A stretch of DNA of 64,000 nt. Origin: Neodontobutis hainanensis (lineage: Eukaryota > Chordata > Actinopteri > Gobiiformes > Odontobutidae). The notes under the pieces were generated by a model. It was given only the letters and a program-made list of their open reading frames with translations, did no database searches and was not told the DNA's origin. This document shows, in pieces, positions 27,301 to 39,893 of the stretch. Both the position numbers and the translations under genes were made by a program. Positions within the stretch are counted from its first letter, which is position 1. Each line of letters begins with the position of its first letter. The stretch spans positions 716,501 through 780,500 of the forward strand of contig JALDNG010000090.1 of assembly GCA_024349245.1 (NCBI GenBank), written 5' to 3'.

Positions 27301-30300
27301 GCGTATAATTAATGTCATTCACAATTCTGATATGGTCATTATGGCGGCCTTAATAGTCATATTGCTTTGGCAGGTCAGTGTGTTGCTCTCTTACACATGG
27401 TTAAAATGTGCCATATTATCTCATGAATGTGAATTTCTTCCGGTAACTTATTTTAAGATAATGCTCAGAAAATCTATCTGTCAAGTGCTTTTTCCACCTA
27501 CACCCAAACGCCACCATTCAAAGAGGCACGACTGCTGCCTAATCAAAAGAATGCTCAAGTATACGCCAATTACACATTTGATAAACAGATCCATTAGGGA
27601 AACGGCATGTTATTACACCAAACCAAAAGGTTGGAGATCACCACGAGTTAGCTAACTTTAGCTCTATTAGCATCTCAATAGCAGGGGGAGGCGGGGAAAA
27701 GTGTTTGTGAATCAGCTAATAGGCCACTTGAATTCCAGTCACTATCTTTCTGCAATCGATGGAGTCTGGTTCTTGGCGCTCATCACTCAACAGCAAACAG
27801 CAAATTGCTACTTTGTGGCAGAAATAATTGTGCTGCAAGAAGTGAGTGGGCGGAGTTCTTTATTGATGGCACAGAAGCGTTTCACAAAGTCATCACAATG
27901 CACAAATGTACTGTCATATTAACTATGGCCGCAGAATAAAGTACATTGAACAATACATTAACTATTATTAGCCCCAGTTGTAATGTCCTCTCCGTCATGT
28001 GTACTTTAAATACCCCAGTGAAGCCACAGAAGGTGGAAGAGAATTTATATAAATGTAAAAAGAGGTATACTAAAAAAAAATTCAGGTCAAATTGATACAT
28101 TATGATCATTTCATGTTTGTAAATGGATGAAAAAGAAGCATTAAAAAGATTTTTTGCCATAACATAACCGTAAAGGTTGTTATATTTGTTAGACCCTTCG
28201 TTGCTTGGTTACGTCAGATCTTATAAAGTTTCATTATCAAGCCTCTCGAAGCCCACTGCTCAGTTTGTGTGTACCATTCTGGACTGGACTAAATCGTACT
28301 AGGTTTACAAACATATCACGGATTCACATATCCTTCTTAAGTTTGTCATTGGGCTAAGATTAGACATGGACTGTGTGAATTCAACAGCTGTACCTGTTCC
28401 ATCTCATGTAATAGTCACAGTTCCTAAAAGTCTAAACTTCTCGGACTTGCTAAACTCAATTCTACAGCCAACTAGGCATGCATCTATAATGTAGATTTGA
28501 TCATTTTCTTCTAAAGCACTTATATTTTAGTCATGCACCTTTCCAGAAACACAGTGACACATTGGATTTGGGAGACAGCCTTGGTACAATCGAGCCTCCC
28601 ATTTTAGGACACATTGTAGGTTTCACTGACAAAAGCCCCTCAAAAGTTCTGTTTCCTCTGTAGATTTGAGAGACAATAATAATAGCAGAGACCAGGCATC
28701 TGCCCTGAAAGCAGCTGATTTTCAACTTGATATGACTGGCTTTCATCGAAGAAAGAAGTCCATGTTTTTGACAGGCTGCTATAAATCAATACGGAGCGCT
28801 GATAAAGGCAGAAACATAAACCTGCCAGTGTCACCAGGTGGAACGAGGAAGTGAAGATAATCAAATCTGTCTGCAAGGCGGCAAGACATGTCCTTTCACT
28901 GCCGTATTGTCCAAAGAAACTCGCGTCAAATGAGCTCAAACTCGCACGCCGGCTCTGTGATACTTTCGATCTCTTTGAAGAAACCACAAATGGTAATCTG
29001 ACAAGGTGGCCACCTCTATTTTTGTTACTGGCGGTGTCGAGGGAGCGTGCGATGCTGCAGCAGACAGAAGACTGACAGGGACAGGAAGCATGTTGGAACA
29101 TCAAGAAACATCCGCTGAGAAGTGTCTGGTCAAGTTTTAAAGAGGGGCGAAGGAGGACGGCGCAGGGATTATTTTGACAGCAAAGTGATGCAGGCGTCAG
29201 CAAGAAAAATAAGTGCCACGAAGACGGCACAAAGGGAGCAGATCGGCTGACAGTGTGAGGAGGTCAGGGCAGATGTAAAATGACTCAAGCTTTGGAGAAT
29301 GAGTTTTATACACTTACAAATGTTATCGGAAATGTTACCAACAAATGATGTGTTTTACTTAACTAAGAAAAGTTACAGGTTATTTAATACAGTACATGTA
29401 TTAAATTACAGCTGCCAGCCACTAGATCAGTGGTTGTCAATGTTGTGTTTTATTTTTACAATTGTACATTTGTCTTTATATAAAAGAAAATAATACATTT
29501 ATAGGCCTTATTTAACTACATATTTTATACAAAGTAGTTCACCTTTGGGCCATTTTCCTCTTATAAATAAATTATAAATTGAATGTTAGTTACGTAGTTG
29601 TGAATTTTATCTATAATGCTGTCAAAGTGACTATCAAATACTTTTAAAGTTACATTTGAAGCTTGATTTTTAAGAGTTCAAACAGTAGGTATAGTAAAGT
29701 ACTTACCACAGGTTGCGCTAGACTCTCACACTATGTCTTTCTGACGGACAGAGTTGTAAAATTTCCGTCAAGATTATTACCTGTCTTTTTTTTATTTTAT
29801 GTAGTAATGCTTAAAATACCTTTTCTTTTTACTCAGAGAGGAATTTATAAGATGGGCATAAAGGAAAGATTATAACATGATCAACAGATAAACAAAAATG
29901 GCAGTTCAGGATTATTATTTTTTTCTGAAAATATATTTTGTGCTTGAACTGGCCGAGTGGTTAGCACTCCTGCCTCACAGTAAGACTTGAACTCACAACA
30001 GTAAGTTGCGAGTTCAAACCGTAGCTAACTCAAACATCCCTGGCAAACTTCAGCATTTCTGTGAGGAGTCCTTTTCATGTGTTACCGTGGGTTTTCTCTG
30101 GGTACTCTGGCTTCCCACTGTCCAAACACATACTTGTATAGGTCAAACGGCAAATCTGAAGTGCAACTAATTGTCCAAGGGGTGTATTTGGCCTTAGGCC
30201 CAAAGCTGCTGGGATAGACTCCAGTCACCTGCAACCCCTAACGGGACTAAGTACTACAAAATAAATGAATGAATGAACTTAATTCAGTGGCTTTTTCGTA

Positions 30301-33300
30301 GATCTGTCAGTGTTGTATGTTTGTCCTCCTTCATCCTCCTCTGCATCATGTCCTCTTTTTTCACCTTTATTAGCAATATCAGTGACATGTTTGCAAATGA
30401 ATCACACCAAAAAATATTATGGTTATTCAGCTCTAAAACTATGGCAGACTCCTGGTTACTAGAAAGAGCCTGCATTTTACTCGTGGTAGCTCATCTCACA
30501 GTTTGATCTTGAAATTACATTATTTTTTTTTTATTTAGTCTGATCTGGAGATATTTAAAGGTGCAGTGGTGTCATTTTCGGTGTTATCTAAAGGTGACAT
30601 TAATAGCGATTGCAGTCACACATTTCTCACCCCTGCTTTTAACAGTTGCATCTACGGTAGCCCTGCAGGGACATGCTGTTGTCTATAAAAAAAGACAAAG
30701 TTTACTATGTTTTATTGATATCTACCAAAGCAAATTGCCGCTGCATAGGACAAAGACTGAGACTCACAAAATGTTTAAATTAGTTAATGCACTCACATTT
30801 TCATTTCTTCAATTTAATTTCTAAAACGGTCTTAGATGTTAATTATATTATCCATTTTTGCAGTGTATTTGACTTTTCACTTGTGAACAGTTAAAAAGCT
30901 GCCAGTGGATACAAAGTAATATTCTTTTTGTTTGTTGGCCTTTTTATACAAGCGCAGTCTCATATTCAGCAGCAGTGGATGAGACAAGAGGCAGTGCCGA
31001 GTTATATGGGCTTTATCTGGAACATGTTGTCCTATTTATAGAGAAGTCATAGGTCAACACTTGAGATTTAGAGTAATATTAATACATTGACTGACTCTAG
31101 ATTTCAGTGGCACACTTTCAGTGTTTGGGTCTATACTGTGCCACTGTAACATGTGAAAGACTTTTACAATGCAGTATAGTAGCCTTGGGAAAGGACTAGA
31201 CAGTTTTAATTTAAAAAAATGTTGAGAAATAAAAGCCTTACAGTCTTGTCCAAGTACCTATCACTTCTTATTGCCTTTGCCCAATGTCAGTTGGGATGGC
31301 CTCCAGCCCACATTGACCCTGCGTAAAAGTGTCTATGGGAAAAGAAAAAATGGGCATCTATACAGCTCGTGCGGGAATCCATCTTGTTATTTTATTGTTT
31401 AGTTCAGAACTTTTCAAGACATCATGTCATTTACCCCCCTGGAACTGGCAATTTTGCCTCTGGTTCTTTTTTTTTCATACCTCTCACATTATGCACGTGA
31501 CTCTGTTCTGCACTGTTGTATGTTAAAAAGTGTAGCTCTAAAATGACACAGGTTTAAAGGGTGGGGCATGACCAGTTTACAGTTACTAGACCTAACTAAA
31601 TATGCATTCCTAGATTAACATTTGATTAAGTTGTCAAGCCCTTTACTTTCACCTGAAATGACTTTTCTCAGGTTTTAGTTGAAGACTCCATTACAGATAA
31701 TAAGCTCATTTGGAAATAATTATCAGTCATATTATTACAAATTATGAGATTTTTCACATTTTCAAGAACCACGCTTCTCCATTAAATGAACCCACCTGCT
31801 ACTCTGGCTGCAAAAGGTCTGAATGCTCCATCAAATCAGTGCTACACAAAGGAGTGAAGTGCATAATGTGTAATGAATCACAACTGGATGTCTCTTGTGT
31901 TATGTTCAGATGGGCCAAAGGGGGAAGTGTGATCCAGGACGTGGCGGGTGACACCTTTGAGGCAGTGGTGGACCACACCTTCTTCACTGAACCTGTGTCG
32001 TGTGAAGTGACCAATGCACTGGGCAACACCAACATCAGCCGCAACGTCGACGTCTACTGTGAGTAATCTGCTTCGACTATTGATTAAACACATTCAAGAT
32101 TAACTAAGATGCACATTGGCACATTTCTACTCTCTACTCTAGAGAATAAAGGCTCAGTGTGGACATTTTTGTCCTGTGTCATTATTTAAAGTTGCATATT
32201 TACAATAAAAATGAAAACAAAATAATGTTGTGTTATGTTAATAATTGTGATCAACCTTCTTTTTGTGTTGCCTTGACCAAGTACACAGAGATTTTCCCTC
32301 CAGTATTTGAATACCCCACATCATCAGGGGAGTAACTTAAATCTTTTGGGCTAACAGCACAGTCAAGAGCATTTCCTAAGAAAGGCATTGTTTAGTCCTC
32401 AGTTTAAAATGCCATTTGTGAATTTTAGCTTTTGGCTCAGGGACCAAACTAAATGGACTGTTTTCTGTTTTGGTTTAAACTAAATTAAGCAAAAACTTAT
32501 TTTTACTTATTATTAGTCTGGTCACTAAAAAAGTGAATAGATCTGCCATGGTCTACATGTCACAGAACAGGCTTGGTGTGGCCCCTGTACCTTCTGTCTC
32601 ATAATCAACTGTTGAGTATATTTACCATTACAAAAGGTATATTTGTAATGAAATTAACAGGTTCATTGCAATACCAAAAACATATGTTCATGTTTGGATT
32701 ACATTAGATCTTGTTCAAACACGTGCTTGAAACAAGACCCTTTTTTTAAAATATACCCGTATTAACGTAATACACTATACACTTAATTTTCTTAAAGAGT
32801 TTTAAAGAAATTTGTGAGATTTTAAAACAATATTAGTGTAAAAACTAGACAATGACAATGATCTATTTCTCTTAAATGATGCCATGATATGAGCATCAGC
32901 ATAAACACATCAGAAAAAAGCCCAATATTACTAAGCAACACTGACATGACATATCCGCATCAAGGAATAATATGTCATTGTCATAATATCATTTCTTTTC
33001 TTCAAAAATGATATTAAACCTGAAAAGAACTGCGCCACATGTTTCTGTTTTTATACATCTGACAAATTAGACATGTATTTGTAAAAAGTGTAAAAGATAG
33101 ATCAACTGTGTATGACACAACTGCAGTGCAAACGCTCATATCACATGGGCTTTCTTTCTGTCACGGTCTGAATGTGTTCCACCACACTATCGAGCTGTAG
33201 AACTTTGTGAATTCACTTTTATTTTTTACTTTTATGCTTTACTTTTGTGCTTTTATATTCCATGATTTTGTGACTGTGGTTTTTCTGTGCACCACAGTCG

Positions 33301-36300
33301 GTCCGAGGATGGCGGCCGAGCCCCAGTCTCTGCAGGTGGACCTGGGATCCGACGCGGTCTTCAGCTGTGCCTGGATAGGGAACCCCTCTCTCACTATTGT
33401 CTGGATGAAGCGAGGCTCAGGAGTGGTATGCTTTATTCATCCACCAGTAATTCCCACAATGCACTGCACACTCCTCACTCCATGTCTACAGGGGATCAGC
33501 ACATGCATCTGTAGCTCACATCAAGTGAGGCATGGAGTACAGTGAGTGCCAAGTTCAGCTATAGACCTAAAGAATGAAAAGTACAATTGTAATGGTTTGT
33601 GCATAACAACAACTAGCAATAAATGCATTTTAGTCCACTCTCAAAGGCTGAGCACATTGTCGTATATGCACAAATGTTAGACACCTATCAACAAACCATT
33701 TAATGCACCATTGATAATACCTTTGCAACTTTTTTCACTGAGAGTCTCCAAACTCCTCGCCCTTGTTGAGTGTTGAGTAAGTGTCATTGCTACAAGAAAT
33801 GTACAGCTTCAAGGCCACATTATTTTGAGTTTAATATTTGTTTTGAGAATGAGTTGAGGTAAAAAAAATATATTTTGTTGTAATTCTGACATTTTCCCAG
33901 TTCTGAGAGGTATACCGCAAATATAGCCTGAATTGAAATGTTTAGAGCACTGTGTACCAATAGACAAGCTGTTTCTTAGTCACACAAGTTGTGAAAATAT
34001 TCTCGCCTTTTTTTTCCTCATTTATGACAATGTGAGCCGCGCCATGGACACATACCTTTTCAGAAGAACTAAAAGTCCCATTAAAGCCCTTCTATTGTGG
34101 CCAGATAGAAAATAAAAACCAAGGAGAAGACAATTAACGGACGGCATGCGCTTTGAAATGAAGACATAAATGAACAAATTCTTGAGCTAGTCACTCCGCC
34201 AACTATGCAACACCTCACAAAATCTCCCATGTTTCTCATTCTAGCTGCGCCTTTGTGCTACCTTTAATTGCTTTTCAACTAGTTAGAGATGACTAGTGCG
34301 TCTTTCAACCTTTCAAAGTGCTCTTCTTTCCAAACGCAGGTGCTTAGCAACAAGAACACTCTGACCCTGAAGGCGGTAAAGCAGGAGGATGCTGGGAAGT
34401 ATGTGTGCCGGGCTGTGGTCCCCAGAGTAGGCGCTGGGGAGAAGGAGGTGTCGCTCACAGTGAATGGTAAGCACAATGGGCTATCACACGCTGAATGTGA
34501 ATGGTACTGTGTCCAGGAAGAGACACTGCATTCTATCCTGTGGAAAAGTTAAGCAGGCCATAGAGGTGTCATGTCAGGTAAGATAGGGGCCTTAAAATGT
34601 TATTCTTAGACGCTTAGCTTAAAAAATATGTCTGTTTAAGCCAAAGAATTATCCAAGTATTTCTAGCAACAATGTCATTTAGTGTCAGATGAAAAGGAAC
34701 ATTAAAGCTCCTGCCTCACACAACTGTCAGTGAAAGTTAATAAGGGAGCATATCATTGATTTCTAATGGCCAACTGCACGGCTTTATCTCTGCGCTGTGA
34801 CTGATAGCCTTAGTTCAATATAAAATTATTCCAGCCCTTTTGAATTAATCAGCGAGCAGGAAATAAATGGACAGCTGTTTATTGGAAAGACGTTTTAAGG
34901 TCACGCCGAAATGTGGCGAGTGATGAGTTGCGGTGACACGGCTGTCTGTCAGCTAACAGGACATCACAGGTTTTGGAAGGAACGCTTTGGTAGTGCGCCT
35001 CAATAACATTTGGAATGGATTAACAAATGATAGGGGCTCAGACTGGAATTGGATGCTTCAAGGTTATTGAGGCTGCAAAGGGCGGTTTACAAAAGAGTTT
35101 TTGACTTCCCTCATAGACAGTGTGCCATACTCAGAAGGAAAAATAATGAATATGAAGTGGATCCAAAATGTGAAATAGTAATTGTGCTTCTTATGGCTAT
35201 CTGAAACACAGCCATATGATGAAAGAATATACAGTACATCTTCACATTGTAATGTCATATTGGGTTGGAGTCTTGCTTTGAATGTATCCTCAAGTGCAGT
35301 CACAAATACCATCAAATGCTTTGATAAAACTGGCTCTCGAGGACCCCAGGTAAGGAAGACCAAGTTACCTCTGCTGCAGAAGATAGGTTCATCAGTTATG
35401 GGCCTCAGAAAAGAACAACATCTCAGACTAGAGAACACTAAAGTGCTTCACAGAGTTCAAGTCGCAGACACATCTCAAAATCAACTGTTCCCGAGGAGAC
35501 CGTGTGAATCAGGCCTTCATGGTCAAATAGGTGCAAAAACCTGAACCTGAATACTGAAGAACAACAAGAAAGAGAGAATTGTTTGGGCCAAGAAACACAA
35601 GGAATGGACAATAAACCAGTGGAAATTTGTTTTCATAAAAATCTGATTTTTATGATGGTTTGGGATGTGTTGGATCGAAGAGTGAAGGCAAAAGAGTGCT
35701 CAGCACCTCTGGGAACTCCTTCAAGACTGTTAGACATTAGGCTAAATGAGAATGCCAAAAGTGTGCAAAGCTCTCATCAAAGCAAAAGGTGGATCAGAAC
35801 AAATACATTTCATGTCACTAACTCAAGATGAGTAGCCTACATATGCCTACAATGCTACTAAATACATAATGTAATGTCAGATTCTGCCTGTTAGCAGTGT
35901 TATCCTCTGCATATTGAGTAGTATGGGCTGCGTGTTTGTGACACAGAGGTAATATAATGCCATTAAAGTGTCCCATAATGCTCCTTTTAAGAACACTTTT
36001 CACAGTCCTATTGTGTACAGCTAATGCAATTAGAACCTTTCTGATACAAAAGTACATTATTGAGTCATTATATTCGAGGAAACACATAAATGCTAAAATG
36101 CAATTATGAATATTTTCCCCTCGACTTGCCTCTAAATGTGCAGCTTTGTGACTTTTCTGCTTCTTTCTTCCACTGATGTGTTTTGTGTCTCTGTGCACAG
36201 TGGCAGCCCTCTTCCCCAAGGGCTCTGCGAAGAAAAATGGTGCATGTTTGAAAGGAAAATAGGAAATATTTGATTTCTCATGGTCAGCAGTTACTCAATT

Positions 36301-39300
36301 TGCAGGAGCCTCTTGAGTGTCCGGGCTGTCATTGTGAGTGGTGCATGTGACGGTGCAAACGGCAGCACCTCCCTCTGATCCAAACAACACGTGCCCGAGA
36401 TTTATTGCCATTTCAACAACACCGTCCGCTCTGACCACTCGGGAGCTCCAAACCTTTTGAGTCCCTATCCTTTCTTGCATTCATCTTTCTTCTGTCCACC
36501 TCCGAGGCCACACCTCTCTGCTTTATATGCAGCACCTTCACCTAGCAGTCATCTGCCGGGGAGTGACCCCAGAAACATTACCTCTCTCAGTGTAGGAGCA
36601 GCGTTTTAGCAAACTGAGGTATTCAGACTTGTCAAAATTAATAATTTTTATTTATATTTGTATTTAATATATATTTTATAGACTTAACCAAATGCCCTAT
36701 TAAACCCTTCTATAACTTCCACATTCTAAAACCTAACCTAAAATTTTAACCTAAACCTAAAACACATTTTATTTACCAATAGGTAAACAAGCTTAACATT
36801 TTTTTTTATATATATAATTTTTTTGCATTTATTAATGTGCATATTTTAATGTAAACATTTATTTTCTAAACCAAAAATACTATTCATGTCAAACTTTACT
36901 GCTTTCCACATTCTTACTGGAAACCTAAAATTTGCAGTTATATATAATCTATACAGACACAAAACTATTTATTTGTTTTTAATTATCTTCTCTAAATTTA
37001 TCTAAAAACATTATTAATGTCTAAACATAACCACTTTTACAGTCTTACAATACATTTTGGGTAAGTATTGATGTAGTCAGTGTATCTGGGCTATAAAGTA
37101 CATATATGTTTGATTTGGATTCCTATGTCAGCCAATAACAAAACATACTTCCTCGTTGGACTGCCGTTAATGTAGATGTGAGGGGTGTTTGAAAACATGA
37201 ATTAGTCTGAAGAGGTACACAAATAACAAGAAAAATACATCTTTAAAGTCAACACTATCAGTCCCACTGGCCAGTCAACACTCAAGTGACCTTCAGAAAA
37301 AGGAAAAGGTCATACTTAATATAAAAACTAAATAAATTGCATATTAATAATGATTGCTATTGCCTTTTAATTGTATGTCTTTAAATTGTAAGTAGAGTTC
37401 AGTTCTATTTACAACATACAAAACCATCTGTTATTTGCTTGTTTTTTTATGTACCTCATAATTATAAGCAGCAGAACTCTGTTGTGGGTTTTATTTGCTC
37501 TCACTTTTATTGTTTATGGTCTTTTGTAGTATACACAAATTGTTTGCATTGGAAGCTGTGAACATATAAAATCCCCATCGAAAGCGCCCTGTTTTATATT
37601 ATATACTGTCTTTGAGTAATTATAATTTAAGCCTTCTATGTGTTTACCTTCTCTAATAAATCCCCCGGCTTTATAACACTGGGTCAGTTAATGTGATCTA
37701 TGGCACTGATTTACATCTCAAGAGGTGCCTATAAAGACCACCCAACTCTATCTCATAGGTAGATTGGATTTAGGTCGGTTTACTCTACACCCCAACCTCT
37801 GCAAACCCAATTAAAAGCAGCAAATAAATAACGTCGGGGAGTTTTTACTGTTAATAGGAGCTGAGCACGGCTTTGCCCTTGGCGCCAGCCCTCTCTCCAC
37901 GGTTAATGCATGTGCCGCAATTGCCAGGAAGATGTATAGCCAAGTTTTTTTTTTTATTATTGTGATGATTGAGTGTTTGTGCCTTGGCTGTGCATCCGCA
38001 GGTCCTCCCACTATCTCCAGCACCCAGACCCAGCAGGCGCTCTACGGAGAGAAGGGTCAGATCAAGTGCTTCATCCGCAGTACCCCTCCTCCGGACCGCA
38101 TTGTGAGTCATTACAACTGTCCATTTGCTAATTTCAATTTTTTTTTCCTTTTGCCAGAGATTGGTTGGGTCAGCATGCATGTCAATGGCCCAGAGTTAAA
38201 TCAAACAACAAGGAGGGGACACGGTTTGGACTGCTTCACATTGGTGCCAACCTTTTTACTTATTAAACTGGATGCAAATAGCATATGTGCAAAGACAGTA
38301 GAGGAATAGCGGACCAATAAGATACACATTTTTATACTTTAAGAATGTAAAGTATATCTTCAAAAAAAAAAAAAAAGAAGCCATTTGACTTACAGGCCAT
38401 AGGGTATGTCTACCCTAATGCCATGTATGGATTCATTAGTCACAGTCTGCCTTCCATCAAGTGCACAAACTAAACCAATTGTTGATGGAGATAACTCAGT
38501 TTTGAATAAACATTTAAATCAATCAATCATATGACATCATTAGGCTGACTTTTCTTAAAGTAATCATTATTAACAAGATAAACCACATTCCACATAGTCT
38601 ATGGCAACAAAAAATGACAATTTAAGTCAAGAAGTAAACCACAAACTCATCCCAGAGTCCACTATTCCTTCACTTTCTATACATATACTGCATATCCGCC
38701 AACTTTCTTTTAGGTGTCTTCTCGGATGACCTTCAAATTAGTTTTGCATTTTTTTACATCACACCAAGAGATTCAGAGATTTTTGAGTTATAATGGCTCC
38801 AGTTAAACTTTACACCAATTAGAACAGCGGGGAGCTGGGTGGACGGGACCAGTGAGACCACATATGCATCAATAATTACTGCAGTCCAATACCGTTTATT
38901 TCTCCCTGTAAAATGAGAAAGTTTGATTTCTTCACATTAGGAGATAATTAGGAGACATTAAAGGATAATTCATGGTGGGCAGCATGAATTATGTCCTAAT
39001 GTGGTGTGTAGGAGCATTTAGGGAGAGCAGGACTGTCCCTTAACTCTTTATTCACATTTCACATTTGAGGTAGATGTTGAGTGGTTCTAAATATTGAATG
39101 GGTTTTTCAAAGGCCTGGTCTTGGAAGGAGACTGTTCTCGAGTCCGGGACTTCGGGACGCTATACTGTGGAGACGGTCAGCACTGAGGACGGCGTTATCT
39201 CCACACTGACCATGAGTAACATCGTCCCCGCTGATTTCCAAACCATCTACAACTGCACGGCATGGAATAGCTTTGGCTCCGACACCGAGATCATCCGCCT

Positions 39301-39831
39301 CAAAGAACAAGGTACAATAAGAACATCAAGTCTTGCAAAAAAAAAAAACGTATACATTTAAACTTTCCCAAACAAACCCTTTGAAGATTGAACATGTGAT
39401 AGGGTCATTGGTTATGCAGAGGACTTTATCTGAGGTAATTTTTGTCTCCCTAAGTTAGTGCTGGGTAATAAATTGAATAATGATTCATTTTCAGTTTGAT
39501 TTCAAACAATTTCAAAGAAAGCCATATTACTGAATCAAACTAAATAAATGTATATAATGACTGGGGTAATTCTGCAAATGACTAATAATCACTGGAGAAA
39601 GGTAGAAAAAAAGATATATTAACTTCTGAAATATATAGTGTGTGATTCATAGCGTTTATTAGCCATGTGCTTCGATTTAATAGACTTTATGTTGTGTGTA
39701 ATTTACAGTAGAAGTCTAAAATAACAGAGCTCTCCAAACTTAACTGCTCTATTTTTCATGGATGCTGCTGTTGTTGGAATTAAGCATTAAATTAAGGAAA
39801 TATATATATATATATTTCCTTAATTTAAAAC

Positions 39832-39893
<62 letters not shown>

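Larger units (their letters stand above)
12306..31909 (+). other. kirrel3 intron, 19.6 kb
   Basis: No further exon was recognised. Named contents are an E-box pair in a GC-rich patch (13020-13260), a fish repeat scrap (13790-13890), an antisense SINE (15789-16026), a hAT-like element (16027-16895), a wobble-tolerant hairpin (20543-20580), a complete SINE (22831-23260), an antisense SINE head (24055-24192), a (CAAA)n tract, an antisense LINE fragment (26456-26830), a second SINE (29945-30277) and a SINE tail (31274-31325). GC-rich unique patches at 18890-19080, 21470-21720 and 28640-29230 resemble conserved non-coding elements in composition only. Elsewhere I see nothing. Confidence 0.75.

Noticed and set aside
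27263..27655. 130-codon plus-strand ORF
   Set aside because: Not similar to any Kirrel domain or transposon protein that I recognise; it lacks splice-site context and the composition is that of the intron.
28640..29230. 196-codon minus-strand ORF as a gene
   Set aside because: No recognisable family, overlapping open frames on the other strand, and low-complexity Ser/Leu/Cys composition. Kept only as a conserved-element candidate.
33426..33545. Extension of the Ig4 exon beyond its donor
   Set aside because: The frame stays open, but the residues do not match Kirrel, whereas splicing at 33425 restores GSGV-VLSN.
36295..36480. Minus-strand frame with several Cys, reminiscent of an Ig fragment
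   Set aside because: No Ig core Trp or DxGxYxC motif, and it is antisense to kirrel3.
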